A DNA stretch of 64,000 nt from an uncultured Bacilli bacterium. Lineage in GTDB: Bacteria > Bacillota_I > Bacilli_A > RF39 > UBA660. The position numbers and the translations under genes are program-made. This document shows positions 25,783-34,852 of this stretch, one piece after another. The notes beneath the pieces are model-generated. The model was not told the DNA's origin. It was given only the letters and a program-made list of their open reading frames with translations, and did not search any database. Each line of letters begins with the position of its first letter. Position 1 is the first letter of the stretch. The stretch covers positions 102,449-166,448 of the forward strand of contig CAJUMA010000003.1 of assembly GCA_910587065.1 (NCBI GenBank), read 5' to 3'.

Positions 25783-27072
25783 ATGGAAGCAAATAATGGC
25801 GGAACAAAAATAATTGATGGAGTAGTTTATCAAGCTGTATCACCAGCTAGTGTACCTACAACTGCTGAATCACAAATAGTCATACAACCAAAAGTAGAAG
25901 TTGGAGAAAGTCCAAATGGAGAAATAGAGTTTAATTTTGAAAGAGTAGATATGCAAGATCCTTTTTCAATTCTTTCATATGGAAATGATGTTCAAAAAGA
26001 GATATGTGCAATTTTAGATAGTACTGCTCAAATGACAGTATGTAGTGAAAGAACATTCTTAAATGATGATATGCTTGCTAAAGTTGTATCATTTGAAGAA
26101 TCTCTTGATGATGCTAAAAAGAGACAAGCACAAGAAGAAGGCCTTTTAAAAAGACTTGCAAAAAGCATTTTATTAAAAGCTAATAATCAACAAGTAAAAA
26201 AAGAAGAAGAAATGAAAACATATCAAGGAAGATATAAGGATTATACAGAAAACCTTAATTTAGTTGCTGAAAATGTTTCACAAATAGCAAGAGATGCTTT
26301 ATCAGATATTCAATTAAGAAAAGAAATTACTAAACAATTAACACCAATAATTGCAAAACTTGATGCAATGGTTAAGGCTGGTAGAGAAGATCGTGAAAAA
26401 TATGATTTAGAAACTTTAGCAATCGGACAAGAAGATCAAAGTCCTGATACTCAAGCCATAGTTTCATATCGTACTCAACAATCAAATGTCTTTTTAAATC
26501 AATTAAATGGACTTGAAAAAGCAGTAGTATTATATAAAGGACAAATTCAACAATATCAAATTCAACAAAATAATTCGATGATTGCTGTTCAACAAGCCCA
26601 TGACTTTGTAACAAATCAAAAATCAGTCTTACAATCTCTTGCTAGTGTTCAAATATTAAATAGGCAAGATACTGAAAGATTAAACTCTTTAGCTAGCGTT
26701 TCAGAAGCAGCAAACATTGCGATAACTCAAGGAGCTGCTCAAACAGCTGAAAATGCACGTTTAGCAAGCGAACTTGCTTTAAATGGTGGTTTCACAATGG
26801 ACTCAATAGAGAGTGTCATGAACTCAATTAATGAAGGTGTTTCAATTATTGCATCAACTAAAGAATTATTATTAAAGAGAAATCATGCTGAAGAAGAAGG
26901 ATTAGCTAGAATTCAAGATCAACTAGAAGCAAATAAACAAAATATATTAAGTTTAATAGAAGATCAATCATCTGCCACTTTAGCTTTAGAAGAAAAAGAA
27001 AATAAAGGTGGATATCAAAGAAGAGTATCTTCGTCATTCCCATCAATCAATCGTCCAAAAATAGGTAGATAA
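25783..27072 (+). CDS. TelA-like (toxic anion resistance family) coiled-coil protein
   Basis: A 429-residue cytoplasmic protein with long helices from about residue 100 onward. The N-terminal DPFSILSYGNDVQKEICAIL matches the short conserved entry of the TelA family (PF05816), and the helical core has the family's size and Gln-rich character. TelA proteins belong to tellurite and stress islands and their biochemistry is unresolved. The ATG follows AAGGAAGGAAG. It is the first gene of an operon with gaps of 2, 0 and 5 nt to the next three genes, one of which is an AAA+ ATPase. Confidence 0.7.
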   Translation: MEANNGGTKIIDGVVYQAVSPASVPTTAESQIVIQPKVEVGESPNGEIEFNFERVDMQDPFSILSYGNDVQKEICAILDSTAQMTVCSERTFLNDDMLAKVVSFEESLDDAKKRQAQEEGLLKRLAKSILLKANNQQVKKEEEMKTYQGRYKDYTENLNLVAENVSQIARDALSDIQLRKEITKQLTPIIAKLDAMVKAGREDREKYDLETLAIGQEDQSPDTQAIVSYRTQQSNVFLNQLNGLEKAVVLYKGQIQQYQIQQNNSMIAVQQAHDFVTNQKSVLQSLASVQILNRQDTERLNSLASVSEAANIAITQGAAQTAENARLASELALNGGFTMDSIESVMNSINEGVSIIASTKELLLKRNHAEEEGLARIQDQLEANKQNILSLIEDQSSATLALEEKENKGGYQRRVSSSFPSINRPKIGR

Positions 27073-27074
27073 AA

Positions 27075-28298
27075 ATGGATGAATTAGATGTAAAAATATC
27101 TAAAATAAAAAATCTTAATCTAATATATTTATATAATATTAATGATTCACTGTCTTTACCTGATGAAAGAAAGTATTTAGCTCTTAAAGTGATGTATGAT
27201 AATAATCAAGAATATATAAGTATAGATTTTAAAGATGAGCATTTTGGCAGTTTAATTAAGAAAGTTCTAGACTGTTACAATCAAGAGAAGGATAATAGAA
27301 ATATTATCCTTTTAGGGGATTTGACTAATGAGTTATTCGCGAATTCAAAATCTTTTGTTGCAAATATTTTAAGTTCTAAAAATGAAGCAACTCCTATATT
27401 TAAAACCCAAAATGAATTAATTAGAGCATACTTACCATTTTTAAAAGAAGTTTTAGAGAGTATTATTAAACACATTCGAAAAATAGAAGGTGTAACTATA
27501 GAAAGTCTTGATGGCTATAATAAAAAGTTTATAGTGAATATTTCTTTATCAGGAATGAAAAGACAGTTTCCTATAATTTTATATTTTAGTAAACAAAATA
27601 TTTTAAATTTTAAAATAGGAGCTATTCTTGATACTACAATTGGAGTCTCAGGTACAATTGAAACTAATTTAGGTACAGTTTTAACCTGTTGGCACGCTGC
27701 ATATTTAAATAGTTCTGGTTATATTTATTATAATGCTTTGGAAGGAATAGTTGAAAAAAGTGTAAGTATCAACAATAATCCAATTTATCATTCAACAGAA
27801 ATTGATGCTGTAAGTGATAAAGATATTTCTTTAATTAACTTCTATCTAGAATTATTTAAAATAGGTATTAAAGGTGATGTTATTAAAACAAGCGATCATA
27901 ACTTTATTATTAGTTCTAAAAATATTTCATCTAATGAAGATGCAGATATGATGGAACTTTCAAGTGCTCAAGTTTTCGTTCAAGATAATGAAGTTACAAT
28001 AAAATATCGTATATCTAGAATACTTAATAAATTAAAACATTTAGTTAGTATTCCACTAGATGATGAAGAATATATAGTTTCTTTAAAAAAGAAAACTATA
28101 GATCAAAAGACTTATCTTTTAGCAGAATCCTCTGATAAAACTCATGAATATGTAATATTTGAGGTTGATGATATTGACTTACATCATCCATTTGAAATTA
28201 AGGCAAAAGAAATTGTTAATGGTACTATAAAATATTCAGATGACATAAAAATGCGATTAAGAGCAGTAAAACAGGAATCCCAAAAAGGAGATGAATAG
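27075..28298 (+). CDS. Unknown protein with a trypsin-like motif, TelA-AAA operon
   Basis: A 407-residue soluble protein with no family recognised overall. The centre resembles a serine-protease core: GVSGTIETNLGTVLTCWHAAYL near residues 190-212 looks like the strand and His motif (vLTaaH) of trypsin-like proteins. DAVSDKDISLINF near 245-257 resembles the Asp strand. The expected G-x-S-G nucleophile after these motifs is not seen, so it would be degenerate or the likeness is chance. It begins 2 nt after the TelA-like gene, and its TAG abuts the next ATG. Confidence 0.55.
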   Translation: MDELDVKISKIKNLNLIYLYNINDSLSLPDERKYLALKVMYDNNQEYISIDFKDEHFGSLIKKVLDCYNQEKDNRNIILLGDLTNELFANSKSFVANILSSKNEATPIFKTQNELIRAYLPFLKEVLESIIKHIRKIEGVTIESLDGYNKKFIVNISLSGMKRQFPIILYFSKQNILNFKIGAILDTTIGVSGTIETNLGTVLTCWHAAYLNSSGYIYYNALEGIVEKSVSINNNPIYHSTEIDAVSDKDISLINFYLELFKIGIKGDVIKTSDHNFIISSKNISSNEDADMMELSSAQVFVQDNEVTIKYRISRILNKLKHLVSIPLDDEEYIVSLKKKTIDQKTYLLAESSDKTHEYVIFEVDDIDLHHPFEIKAKEIVNGTIKYSDDIKMRLRAVKQESQKGDE

Positions 28299-30470
28299 AT
28301 GGGAAGATTTGATAGAACTTCTTCGGAAGAGAAAAGAATAAAAGAGTTTATTGAAACTCAAGACTTAGATATTTCAGTAGATAAAATGCAATCTCTTATG
28401 GTTAATTATCCTAATCAAGAATTATTCTTCGCTGTTGTAAATATTTTGAGTAGAAATAATCCAGAATTAGGAGAAAGTGCTTTAGTAGAATATATTAATG
28501 CTTTAAGTAAAGTTTATGATTATACTTCTTCTAATGAAGAACTATATTTAAGTTTAGTTAAAACAATAGCAAGATATCCAAGAATTTTAAAAAGTGATAT
28601 AATTGCTAAAATATCCTATGCTTTTAGTGATAAAAGTCTTATAAAAGAAGTTTTAAATTTTCTATTTAGTATGCTAGAAGAAGATAATGAAATAAAAATT
28701 GAAAACATGGATAATTTAAATGATATAGTATCTTATTTAGTTGCTGCTAGAAAATACTATGTTGATGACCGTGCTTTATTTACTTCATTTATTAATTTTT
28801 TAAACTCTTTAGGTGTAAATAAAATGAAGTATGCAACCAAAGATGAAATAGAAGAGATTGCAGCAAAATTTATTAAAGAGGATAAAAAAGCTAATGGTAT
28901 TTATGATATTGGTCAAGAAGAACTAGAAAATATGCGTCAATTAGCAGAAAAAATGAAAATATCCTCTGGGCAATTAGAAACACTAGTTAATCTAGCCGAA
29001 ACTAATATTTCTGCAACAGAAGAAGTTTATAAAGAATTAAAAAATAGTTATGGTGAATATGCCCATATGGAACTTAAAAAACTCGAAAATAAATCTCATG
29101 AAGTTTTGCGTGAATTTGATGCTCGACATAGAGAGCTAATTAATACCGAAAAAAGAGGAATTCTTGAAGATCGGGATGCACTTGTTGGAAAATTAGAAAG
29201 TACATTAGGAGATAAACAAGCTGAATTAACTTCATTTATTGATCAAACTAAAATGTCTTTTGAAAGTGATCTTGCAAACTTAAGAAGAGAACAAAGAGGA
29301 ATACTTCAAAGTATTGACTCTTATATTGAAAACAGTCAAGCACTAAAAACAGCAATGATGACAGCTAAGTCTGATAAAGAATTTATGGACAAACTTGATA
29401 TTGTTCAAAAACTTGCTGATGAATTAGAGAAAAAAGAAACTCTAGCGAAAGAGGCTGTTGTTACAAAAGAGTCAAGTATAGTAGTTCCAGCAACCTCAAA
29501 TATTATCGTGTCTCCAGCTAATCTATGTCTTAATGAACCAATTGATTACAAAGTAATATACTATTTTGACAAATCAACAGATTTTAATAAAAGATTTAAA
29601 AAGATAATGGAGAAGAAAAAAGAATTAGCGGATCAAGGGGAAATATTCCATGACGCTTTTGATGATATTTTAAAAATAATTATGCATAAAGATGTTCCTT
29701 ATCTATATGGACCATCAGGTACAGGAAAAACTTATATGATTGAAAATCAAGTAGGTAGACTTTTAGGTATTAATATTATTACAAGTGGCTACATTCAACA
29801 TGAACAAGATGTTTTAGGTTATAGAAATGTTGGCAATGGAGATTATGTACCTTCGAATTTCTATCGTGCATTTACGCATGGAGATGGTTACTTTTTTGAT
29901 GAAATGGACAACTCAAATGCTAAAGCAGCAACCATTTTAAATCCTTTCTTTACAGGTAAAAATAGAAATATCTATACTTTCCCAGATGGACTCCCAACGA
30001 AAAAACATCCAAATTTCTGCATAATAACTGCTGGAAATACTAAGGGTGAGGGTAAAACAATTGAGTACTCATCAAGACAAAAATTAGATGAATCGGTTTT
30101 ACAAAGAATTTGGGCAATCGAGGTTGACTACAATAATGAAATAGAAAAGAGAATTTTACGAGATAAAAAAGCATGGTTTGAATTTGCTGTTAGTTTCCGT
30201 AATGCTATTGAGAGCATTCAACTTTCAAATGAAGATACTATTAACTCATCTGGTACATTTACAACAAGAGATGCATCCGATGTAGTAGAATACTTAGATG
30301 ATGATACATTTACTTATAGAGAATTAATAAAATACAAGTTCATACAAACTAAAGATCGAGAGTATTTAAGTCAAATATACGCAGAAATGGAAAACTCTAA
30401 GTATGAAACACAAGACGCTAAGAAGTTACTAAAAGAATTTAAACATCAAATAGATGAAAGGGCTAGTTAA
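28299..30470 (+). CDS. Large AAA+ ATPase, MoxR/dynein-related (AAA_5-like)
   Basis: A 723-residue ATPase. The N-terminal 430 residues are helical, with a coiled coil at about 210-400. The AAA+ module follows: Walker A GPSGTGKT near 471, Walker B YFFDEMDN near 531, a sensor-1 Asn in ITAGNT, and SVLQRIW as the arginine-finger region. The arrangement is like MoxR-type remodelling ATPases that work with a partner protein. AAGGAGATGA precedes the ATG, and translation is coupled to the upstream gene. The operon context suggests a multi-protein remodelling machine with the TelA-like protein. Confidence 0.8.
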   Translation: MGRFDRTSSEEKRIKEFIETQDLDISVDKMQSLMVNYPNQELFFAVVNILSRNNPELGESALVEYINALSKVYDYTSSNEELYLSLVKTIARYPRILKSDIIAKISYAFSDKSLIKEVLNFLFSMLEEDNEIKIENMDNLNDIVSYLVAARKYYVDDRALFTSFINFLNSLGVNKMKYATKDEIEEIAAKFIKEDKKANGIYDIGQEELENMRQLAEKMKISSGQLETLVNLAETNISATEEVYKELKNSYGEYAHMELKKLENKSHEVLREFDARHRELINTEKRGILEDRDALVGKLESTLGDKQAELTSFIDQTKMSFESDLANLRREQRGILQSIDSYIENSQALKTAMMTAKSDKEFMDKLDIVQKLADELEKKETLAKEAVVTKESSIVVPATSNIIVSPANLCLNEPIDYKVIYYFDKSTDFNKRFKKIMEKKKELADQGEIFHDAFDDILKIIMHKDVPYLYGPSGTGKTYMIENQVGRLLGINIITSGYIQHEQDVLGYRNVGNGDYVPSNFYRAFTHGDGYFFDEMDNSNAKAATILNPFFTGKNRNIYTFPDGLPTKKHPNFCIITAGNTKGEGKTIEYSSRQKLDESVLQRIWAIEVDYNNEIEKRILRDKKAWFEFAVSFRNAIESIQLSNEDTINSSGTFTTRDASDVVEYLDDDTFTYRELIKYKFIQTKDREYLSQIYAEMENSKYETQDAKKLLKEFKHQIDERAS

Positions 30471-30475
30471 AGTTA

Positions 30476-31375
30476 ATGAGAAAAACAACTACGGAATTTG
30501 CTGGTCGTAAAGTATATAAGGTTAGATTTTCAGGAATTTATGATTTATACGAGTATTTAAAATCAAATCCTCCCGTTAACCCAATATTTACTTCTGAAAA
30601 CCAAGCATTTAAAGGTGAACAAGCAAGTTTAACTGGTTCAAAAGACTTTGCTGGTGAGCCTCTTGATGTAGCTATTGAGTATTTATTAAGAGGATATAAA
30701 AAAGATTTTGAAAGTTTTGTAAACACAAATAAAAAATTAACAAGTGGTTTAAGAGTTCCAGAAATATATGAAGAAAAACGTAGCCCATACGTTGGAACAC
30801 CAATTTCTTCCCTTGTTGCAGCTGGTGTTTTTGATTGTCGCGTAGTAAATGAACAGGTAGAGGAAGTTATTGCCAAAAATATTTATTATAATTTATCTTA
30901 TCCCCATTATACTAGGTGGGATCAAGTAAGAAATCGCGGAATTGCGACACTAGCTATGATTCAAGCTCTTGAAGAGAGAGATGTTTTTGTAAATTTCAAA
31001 GCCTTTGAATTATCAAGATGTAATGATGAAATATTTCATTTCTCAATCGATTTAAAAAAACCAGGGGAAAAAATAAACTTACAAAAGATATACTTTTTGA
31101 TGGTTGCTAAAGAGTTTTTAAGAAGAGTTTTATTTCGTGTATTAGAGTCATCCGATGTTGAAGATTATGAATGGACAGATGGTTATGGAGAGTCTTTTGT
31201 CCAAAGAGAATGTGAAGAATATTTTAAGACAAAGAAAAATGATATTGTTATTACACGTCCCCAAGATCTTTCTATAACAGGTGATGACATTTATGAAGAT
31301 ACAATTAATATGTATGAAAAATTAGGATTAGACAAGGAATTAAATGTAAACAAGTTAAGAAAATTAGGTCATTAG
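30476..31375 (+). CDS. Unknown partner of the AAA+ ATPase (DUF7192-like)
   Basis: A 299-residue soluble protein 5 nt after the ATPase gene. Its first part (LYEYLKSNPPVN ... FKGEQASLTGSKDFAGEPLDVAIEYLLRGY) and middle (WDQVRNRGIATLAMIQALEERDVFVNFKAFE) recall DUF7192-type proteins that occur beside MoxR ATPases in phages and bacteria. That resemblance is from memory and unsearched. A von Willebrand-like role as the ATPase's effector is inferred from position. It ends the tight operon; a T-rich stretch follows. Confidence 0.6.
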   Translation: MRKTTTEFAGRKVYKVRFSGIYDLYEYLKSNPPVNPIFTSENQAFKGEQASLTGSKDFAGEPLDVAIEYLLRGYKKDFESFVNTNKKLTSGLRVPEIYEEKRSPYVGTPISSLVAAGVFDCRVVNEQVEEVIAKNIYYNLSYPHYTRWDQVRNRGIATLAMIQALEERDVFVNFKAFELSRCNDEIFHFSIDLKKPGEKINLQKIYFLMVAKEFLRRVLFRVLESSDVEDYEWTDGYGESFVQRECEEYFKTKKNDIVITRPQDLSITGDDIYEDTINMYEKLGLDKELNVNKLRKLGH

Positions 31376-31419
31376 ACTTAATTCTTTTTTTTATACTTTT
31401 TAAAAAATTAAAAATGTAT

Positions 31420-31425
31420 TATAAT
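31420..31425 (+). promoter_or_regulatory. Candidate -10 before the small-protein genes
   Basis: TATAAT lies 24 nt before the ATG at 31449 in an AT-rich stretch; no clear -35, so read-through from the ATPase operon is also possible. Confidence 0.35.
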
Positions 31426-31448
31426 ATATATAATAGGAAGGTGCTTGT

Positions 31449-31694
31449 ATGGAAATCGGTCAAACATTTGATATAGTAATTGATGGAATAAAAAAACAGG
31501 CTAAAATTTTAGACGTTATTAGTTTCCAAAATGAAAGATATGCAATATATACAGTTAATTCTATAAATAACCGATGTGATATTCACACTTCCAAGATTAT
31601 AAGAACTGATGATGGACATGATGAACTCACTGGGTATGCATCTAAAGAAATAAAGGAATATATTTTAAATTTAATAAACGATAATATAAAATAG
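31449..31694 (+). CDS. Small unknown protein, paralogue of the 32393 product
   Basis: An 81-residue beta-rich protein. Its pattern MEIGQTFDIVIDGIKKQAKILDVI...YAIYTVNS and closing KEIKEYILNLIND align end to end with the start of the 32393 product (MKIGDKIEVEIKGTKHSAEIVTF...YVIYVVSG, KEVIDYVLKLISH). Both loosely recall DUF1292-type small proteins, which is unproven. AGGAAGGTG precedes the ATG. It is the first of three genes in a row. Confidence 0.65.
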   Translation: MEIGQTFDIVIDGIKKQAKILDVISFQNERYAIYTVNSINNRCDIHTSKIIRTDDGHDELTGYASKEIKEYILNLINDNIK

Positions 31695-31709
31695 GAAGGA
31701 GTGGTTTAA

Positions 31710-32381
31710 TTGGATCCAATAGATAACATAGTTGCTCTTTATAATAGTTTGCTTTCTAATCCCAATAATAGCATTACAGAGGATTTTGATGAACTAAATG
31801 AATATTCAACTACACAAGAAAGTATAAAGAATAATCAAACTGAATTAATTACAGTTCCAACAATTTTACTTGATTACATAAAAACTTCTTTAGGTAATCA
31901 TATAATAATACAAGAAAAAAAACAAACCACAATCACTCCTGAATTAGCAATTTTTGGACTAGTTCAAGAAAAAGAACAAAAGGATAAAAAAATAATTAGA
32001 AGTAAAAAAGCCAAGAAAAAAATTCTACCAAATGTAGTTAGACACTCACTACTACAATTAAAAAGAACAAGATTAAACTTTAATGGATTACAAACATCTA
32101 ATTCTGAAGATACACTTTTACTTACTGTACCTAAGAATTTCATAACTAGAATTAAAGAAGGCCTTTTACAAAAATACCAAGAAGATTATCAAGAATATTT
32201 AACTTTGCTTTCTAATATAAACAAGGTTGAATCCGTTAGACTAGCTGATAGTTTATTAGATGCAGAAAGTAATAATCGTAGAAAAAAAGCAATTGATGAA
32301 ATGATTTCCTCTTTAAAAAGAGATGATTTATTAAAGCAAGAAGAAACAAATAAATCAGTTGGAATTAGGATAGCAAGTTAG
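31710..32381 (+). CDS. Unknown helical basic protein with TTG start
   Basis: A 223-residue soluble protein, Lys-rich in its centre (VQEKEQKDKKIIRSKKAKKK) and helical at both ends; no family recognised. The TTG at 31710 is chosen because AGGAAGGAG lies 8-10 nt before it and no ATG is nearby. It lies between two paralogous small genes, with gaps of 15 and 11 nt, so the three form one unit. Confidence 0.65.
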   Translation: MDPIDNIVALYNSLLSNPNNSITEDFDELNEYSTTQESIKNNQTELITVPTILLDYIKTSLGNHIIIQEKKQTTITPELAIFGLVQEKEQKDKKIIRSKKAKKKILPNVVRHSLLQLKRTRLNFNGLQTSNSEDTLLLTVPKNFITRIKEGLLQKYQEDYQEYLTLLSNINKVESVRLADSLLDAESNNRRKKAIDEMISSLKRDDLLKQEETNKSVGIRIAS

Positions 32382-32392
32382 GAATGTGAAAA

Positions 32393-32794
32393 ATGAAAAT
32401 TGGCGATAAAATAGAAGTAGAAATAAAAGGAACTAAACATTCAGCTGAGATAGTAACATTTTTAGAAAAAAATGCTAAAAAATATGTTATTTATGTCGTA
32501 TCAGGAAACGAAGAATCAACACTTTATGTTTCTGAAATAGTTTTAAATAATGGAAAAGAAATTCTTGCCTCAACGGAAGATAAAGAAGTCATTGATTATG
32601 TTTTAAAACTTATATCTCATAAAGTAAAATTTGCAACTAATGCTAGTAAAGAAAATATAAAAAAAGGTTATGAAAGTAGTCCAAGAAGAGACGATATAAT
32701 AACTAAAAGTTCTTTTGGTAACACAAAAGTAACAGAAAAAAATATGGAAGATGCCATAAACATTATGAAAGAATGGAAAGAAAACAATCAGTAG
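32393..32794 (+). CDS. Small unknown protein, paralogue of the 31449 product
   Basis: A 133-residue protein. The first 80 residues match the 31449 product in strand pattern and ends. The last 50 are a charged helical tail (GYESSPRRDDIITK..NMEDAINIMKEWKENN) that the shorter paralogue lacks. The ATG at 32393 has only a weak GGAATGTGA site. A terminator follows the stop. Confidence 0.65.
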   Translation: MKIGDKIEVEIKGTKHSAEIVTFLEKNAKKYVIYVVSGNEESTLYVSEIVLNNGKEILASTEDKEVIDYVLKLISHKVKFATNASKENIKKGYESSPRRDDIITKSSFGNTKVTEKNMEDAINIMKEWKENNQ

Positions 32795-32812
32795 GATAAA
32801 TCCTGCTTTTTT
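32790..32812 (+). terminator. Intrinsic terminator
   Basis: AGTAGGAT pairs with ATCCTGCT (one G-U), followed by TTTTTT; it overlaps the stop of the 32393 gene. Confidence 0.75.
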
Positions 32813-32861
32813 CTTAATTCTAAAAAAGTATAATCATCCATAAACTTAACTAGGTGATTAT

Positions 32862-34769
32862 ATGTTTCAAGATAATTATGAATCAAGAATATTAGTAGTT
32901 TTTTTAGTTGTAGTTCTTTTATTTGCTTTAGTTATAATAAAAATTTTCTATATTCAAGTAATTGACTATGACAGATTAAATAATTTAGCTAACGATCTTT
33001 GGAGTAGAAATTTACCCATAACTGCTGATCGTGGCAAAATAACAGATAGAAATGGTGTAGTGTTAGCTGATAACATAACTACAACATCTTTAGTAGTTGT
33101 TCCAAATCAAATAGAAAATAAGGAGAGTGTTGCTGCATCTCTTGCCCAAATATTAAACTCAAATTATGATGATATGTTAAAACACTTAAATAAAAAAACT
33201 AGTATTGAGCGAATACATCCTGAAGGAAGACAACTAAGCTATGAAATAGCTGATGAAATAAATTCTCTTAATTATGATGGTGTTTATTTACTTAAGGAAT
33301 CAAAGCGATATTATCCTTATAAAAATATGCTCTCCCACGTTTTAGGTTATGTTGGAATAGACAATCAAGGACTTTCTGGGATTGAAAGTTATTATGATGA
33401 GTACTTATCAGGTGAAGATGGAATGATAAAATATTATTCTGATGGCAAGGGTAAAAGAATTGACAAATCATCAAGTTATACATCTCCACAAGAAGGATTA
33501 TCTATTAATTTAACTATAGATATAAATATTCAAGAAGTAATAGAAAGAGAATTAGATAATGCTGTTGCAAAATATAATCCCGAACAAGCTTTGATTGTGG
33601 TAGCTAATCCTAAAACAGGAGAAATATTAGGTATGTCTAGTAGACCAAATTTTGACCCTAATAATTATAAAAAGTACAGTGCAGAAGTAATTAATAGAAA
33701 TTTACCTATTTTTAATACTTATGAACCCGGAAGTACATTTAAAGTTATAACTCTTAGTAGTGCTATAGAAGAGAAAAAAGTAAATCTTTTTGAAGATCAT
33801 TATTATGACTCTGGTTCAATAAATGTTGAAGGTTCTCGTATTAAATGTTGGAAAGCTGGAGGGCATGGTGCTGAAAGTTATCTTGATGTAGTAAAAAACT
33901 CCTGTAATCCAGGTTTTGTTATTATGGGGCAAAGACTTGGTAAAGAAACTCTTATGAAATACATTAATAATTTTGGATTTGGAGAAAAAACGGGGATTGA
34001 TTTATCAGGTGAAGAAAATGGTATTCTTTTTAAGATTGACAATATGGGGCCAGTGGAAACTGCAACAACTGCTTTTGGACAGGGTGTTTCTGTTACTCCA
34101 ATACAGCAAGTTATGGGGGTTTCAGCCGCTATTAATGGAGGAACTCTTTACACACCATATTTACTTAAGTCAATATCCAATCCTGAAACATTTGAAGTAT
34201 TAAAGCAAATTGAACCAAAAGCTAAAAGAAAAGTTATAAGTGAAGATACTTCTAAATTAGTAAGATTTGCCTTAGAAAGTGTCGTTGCTCAAGGTACAGG
34301 AAGAAATGCATATATAAATGGACATACTGTAGGGGGTAAAACAGGAACAGCTCAAAAAGTTCAAAATGGAGCTTACATGGATGGAAACTATATATTATCA
34401 TTCATTGGCTTTACTCCAGCTGATGATCCAGAAGTAGTCGTGTATGTCGCAATTGATAACCCTAAAGGGGTTGTTCAATATGGAGGAACAGTTGCCGCTC
34501 CGATTGCTAAATCTGTACTTGAGGGGTGTATTAACGTATTAGATATAGAAAATAGCAAAAGTGATGTCACAAGAGAATATGAGTTATGGGATGTTAAATA
34601 TTTTGAAGTACCAGATGTAAAAGGTTTAAGTAAAAGTGAGGCTCGGAAAAAACTGACAACAAGTTTTGGTGTTGAATATTCGGGTGTCGGAGAAACCGTT
34701 ATTGCTCAGTCGCCAGAGGCTGGTTCATTTGTTAAAGAAGGTGATAAAGTTAAACTAATGCTTAATTAA
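32862..34769 (+). CDS. Class B penicillin-binding protein with PASTA domain (FtsI/PBP2B/SpoVD type)
   Basis: A peptidoglycan transpeptidase of 635 residues. A single N-terminal membrane anchor (about 8-28) leads to the pedestal domain (ADRGKITDRNGVVLA). The transpeptidase domain follows, with STFK near 291, SCN near 347 and KTGT near 493. One C-terminal PASTA domain (VPDVKGLSKSEARKKL...) makes it most like PBP2B/SpoVD, the septal synthase partner of FtsW. AGGTGATTAT precedes the ATG. The PASTA module links it to the PrkC kinase seen at 1528. Confidence 0.93.
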   Translation: MFQDNYESRILVVFLVVVLLFALVIIKIFYIQVIDYDRLNNLANDLWSRNLPITADRGKITDRNGVVLADNITTTSLVVVPNQIENKESVAASLAQILNSNYDDMLKHLNKKTSIERIHPEGRQLSYEIADEINSLNYDGVYLLKESKRYYPYKNMLSHVLGYVGIDNQGLSGIESYYDEYLSGEDGMIKYYSDGKGKRIDKSSSYTSPQEGLSINLTIDINIQEVIERELDNAVAKYNPEQALIVVANPKTGEILGMSSRPNFDPNNYKKYSAEVINRNLPIFNTYEPGSTFKVITLSSAIEEKKVNLFEDHYYDSGSINVEGSRIKCWKAGGHGAESYLDVVKNSCNPGFVIMGQRLGKETLMKYINNFGFGEKTGIDLSGEENGILFKIDNMGPVETATTAFGQGVSVTPIQQVMGVSAAINGGTLYTPYLLKSISNPETFEVLKQIEPKAKRKVISEDTSKLVRFALESVVAQGTGRNAYINGHTVGGKTGTAQKVQNGAYMDGNYILSFIGFTPADDPEVVVYVAIDNPKGVVQYGGTVAAPIAKSVLEGCINVLDIENSKSDVTREYELWDVKYFEVPDVKGLSKSEARKKLTTSFGVEYSGVGETVIAQSPEAGSFVKEGDKVKLMLN

Positions 34770-34803
34770 TCATTGTAAATATAGCATAAAGCTGTAAAAC
34801 GCC

Positions 34804-34832
34804 TTTAAAAATATTTAAAATTTTGGTATTAT
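34804..34832 (+). promoter_or_regulatory. Promoter of the 34853 gene
   Basis: TTTAAA, 17-nt spacer, extended -10 TGGTATTAT. Confidence 0.6.
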
Positions 34833-34852
34833 TATGGTAAGTAGGTGATTAT

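Noticed and set aside
30538..30876. Minus-strand ORF of 112 codons inside the 30476 gene
   Set aside because: It is a shadow of the coding strand in a tight operon, without start signals.
33973..34203. Plus-strand ORF of 76 codons inside the PBP gene
   Set aside because: It is an out-of-frame reading of the transpeptidase domain without start signals.
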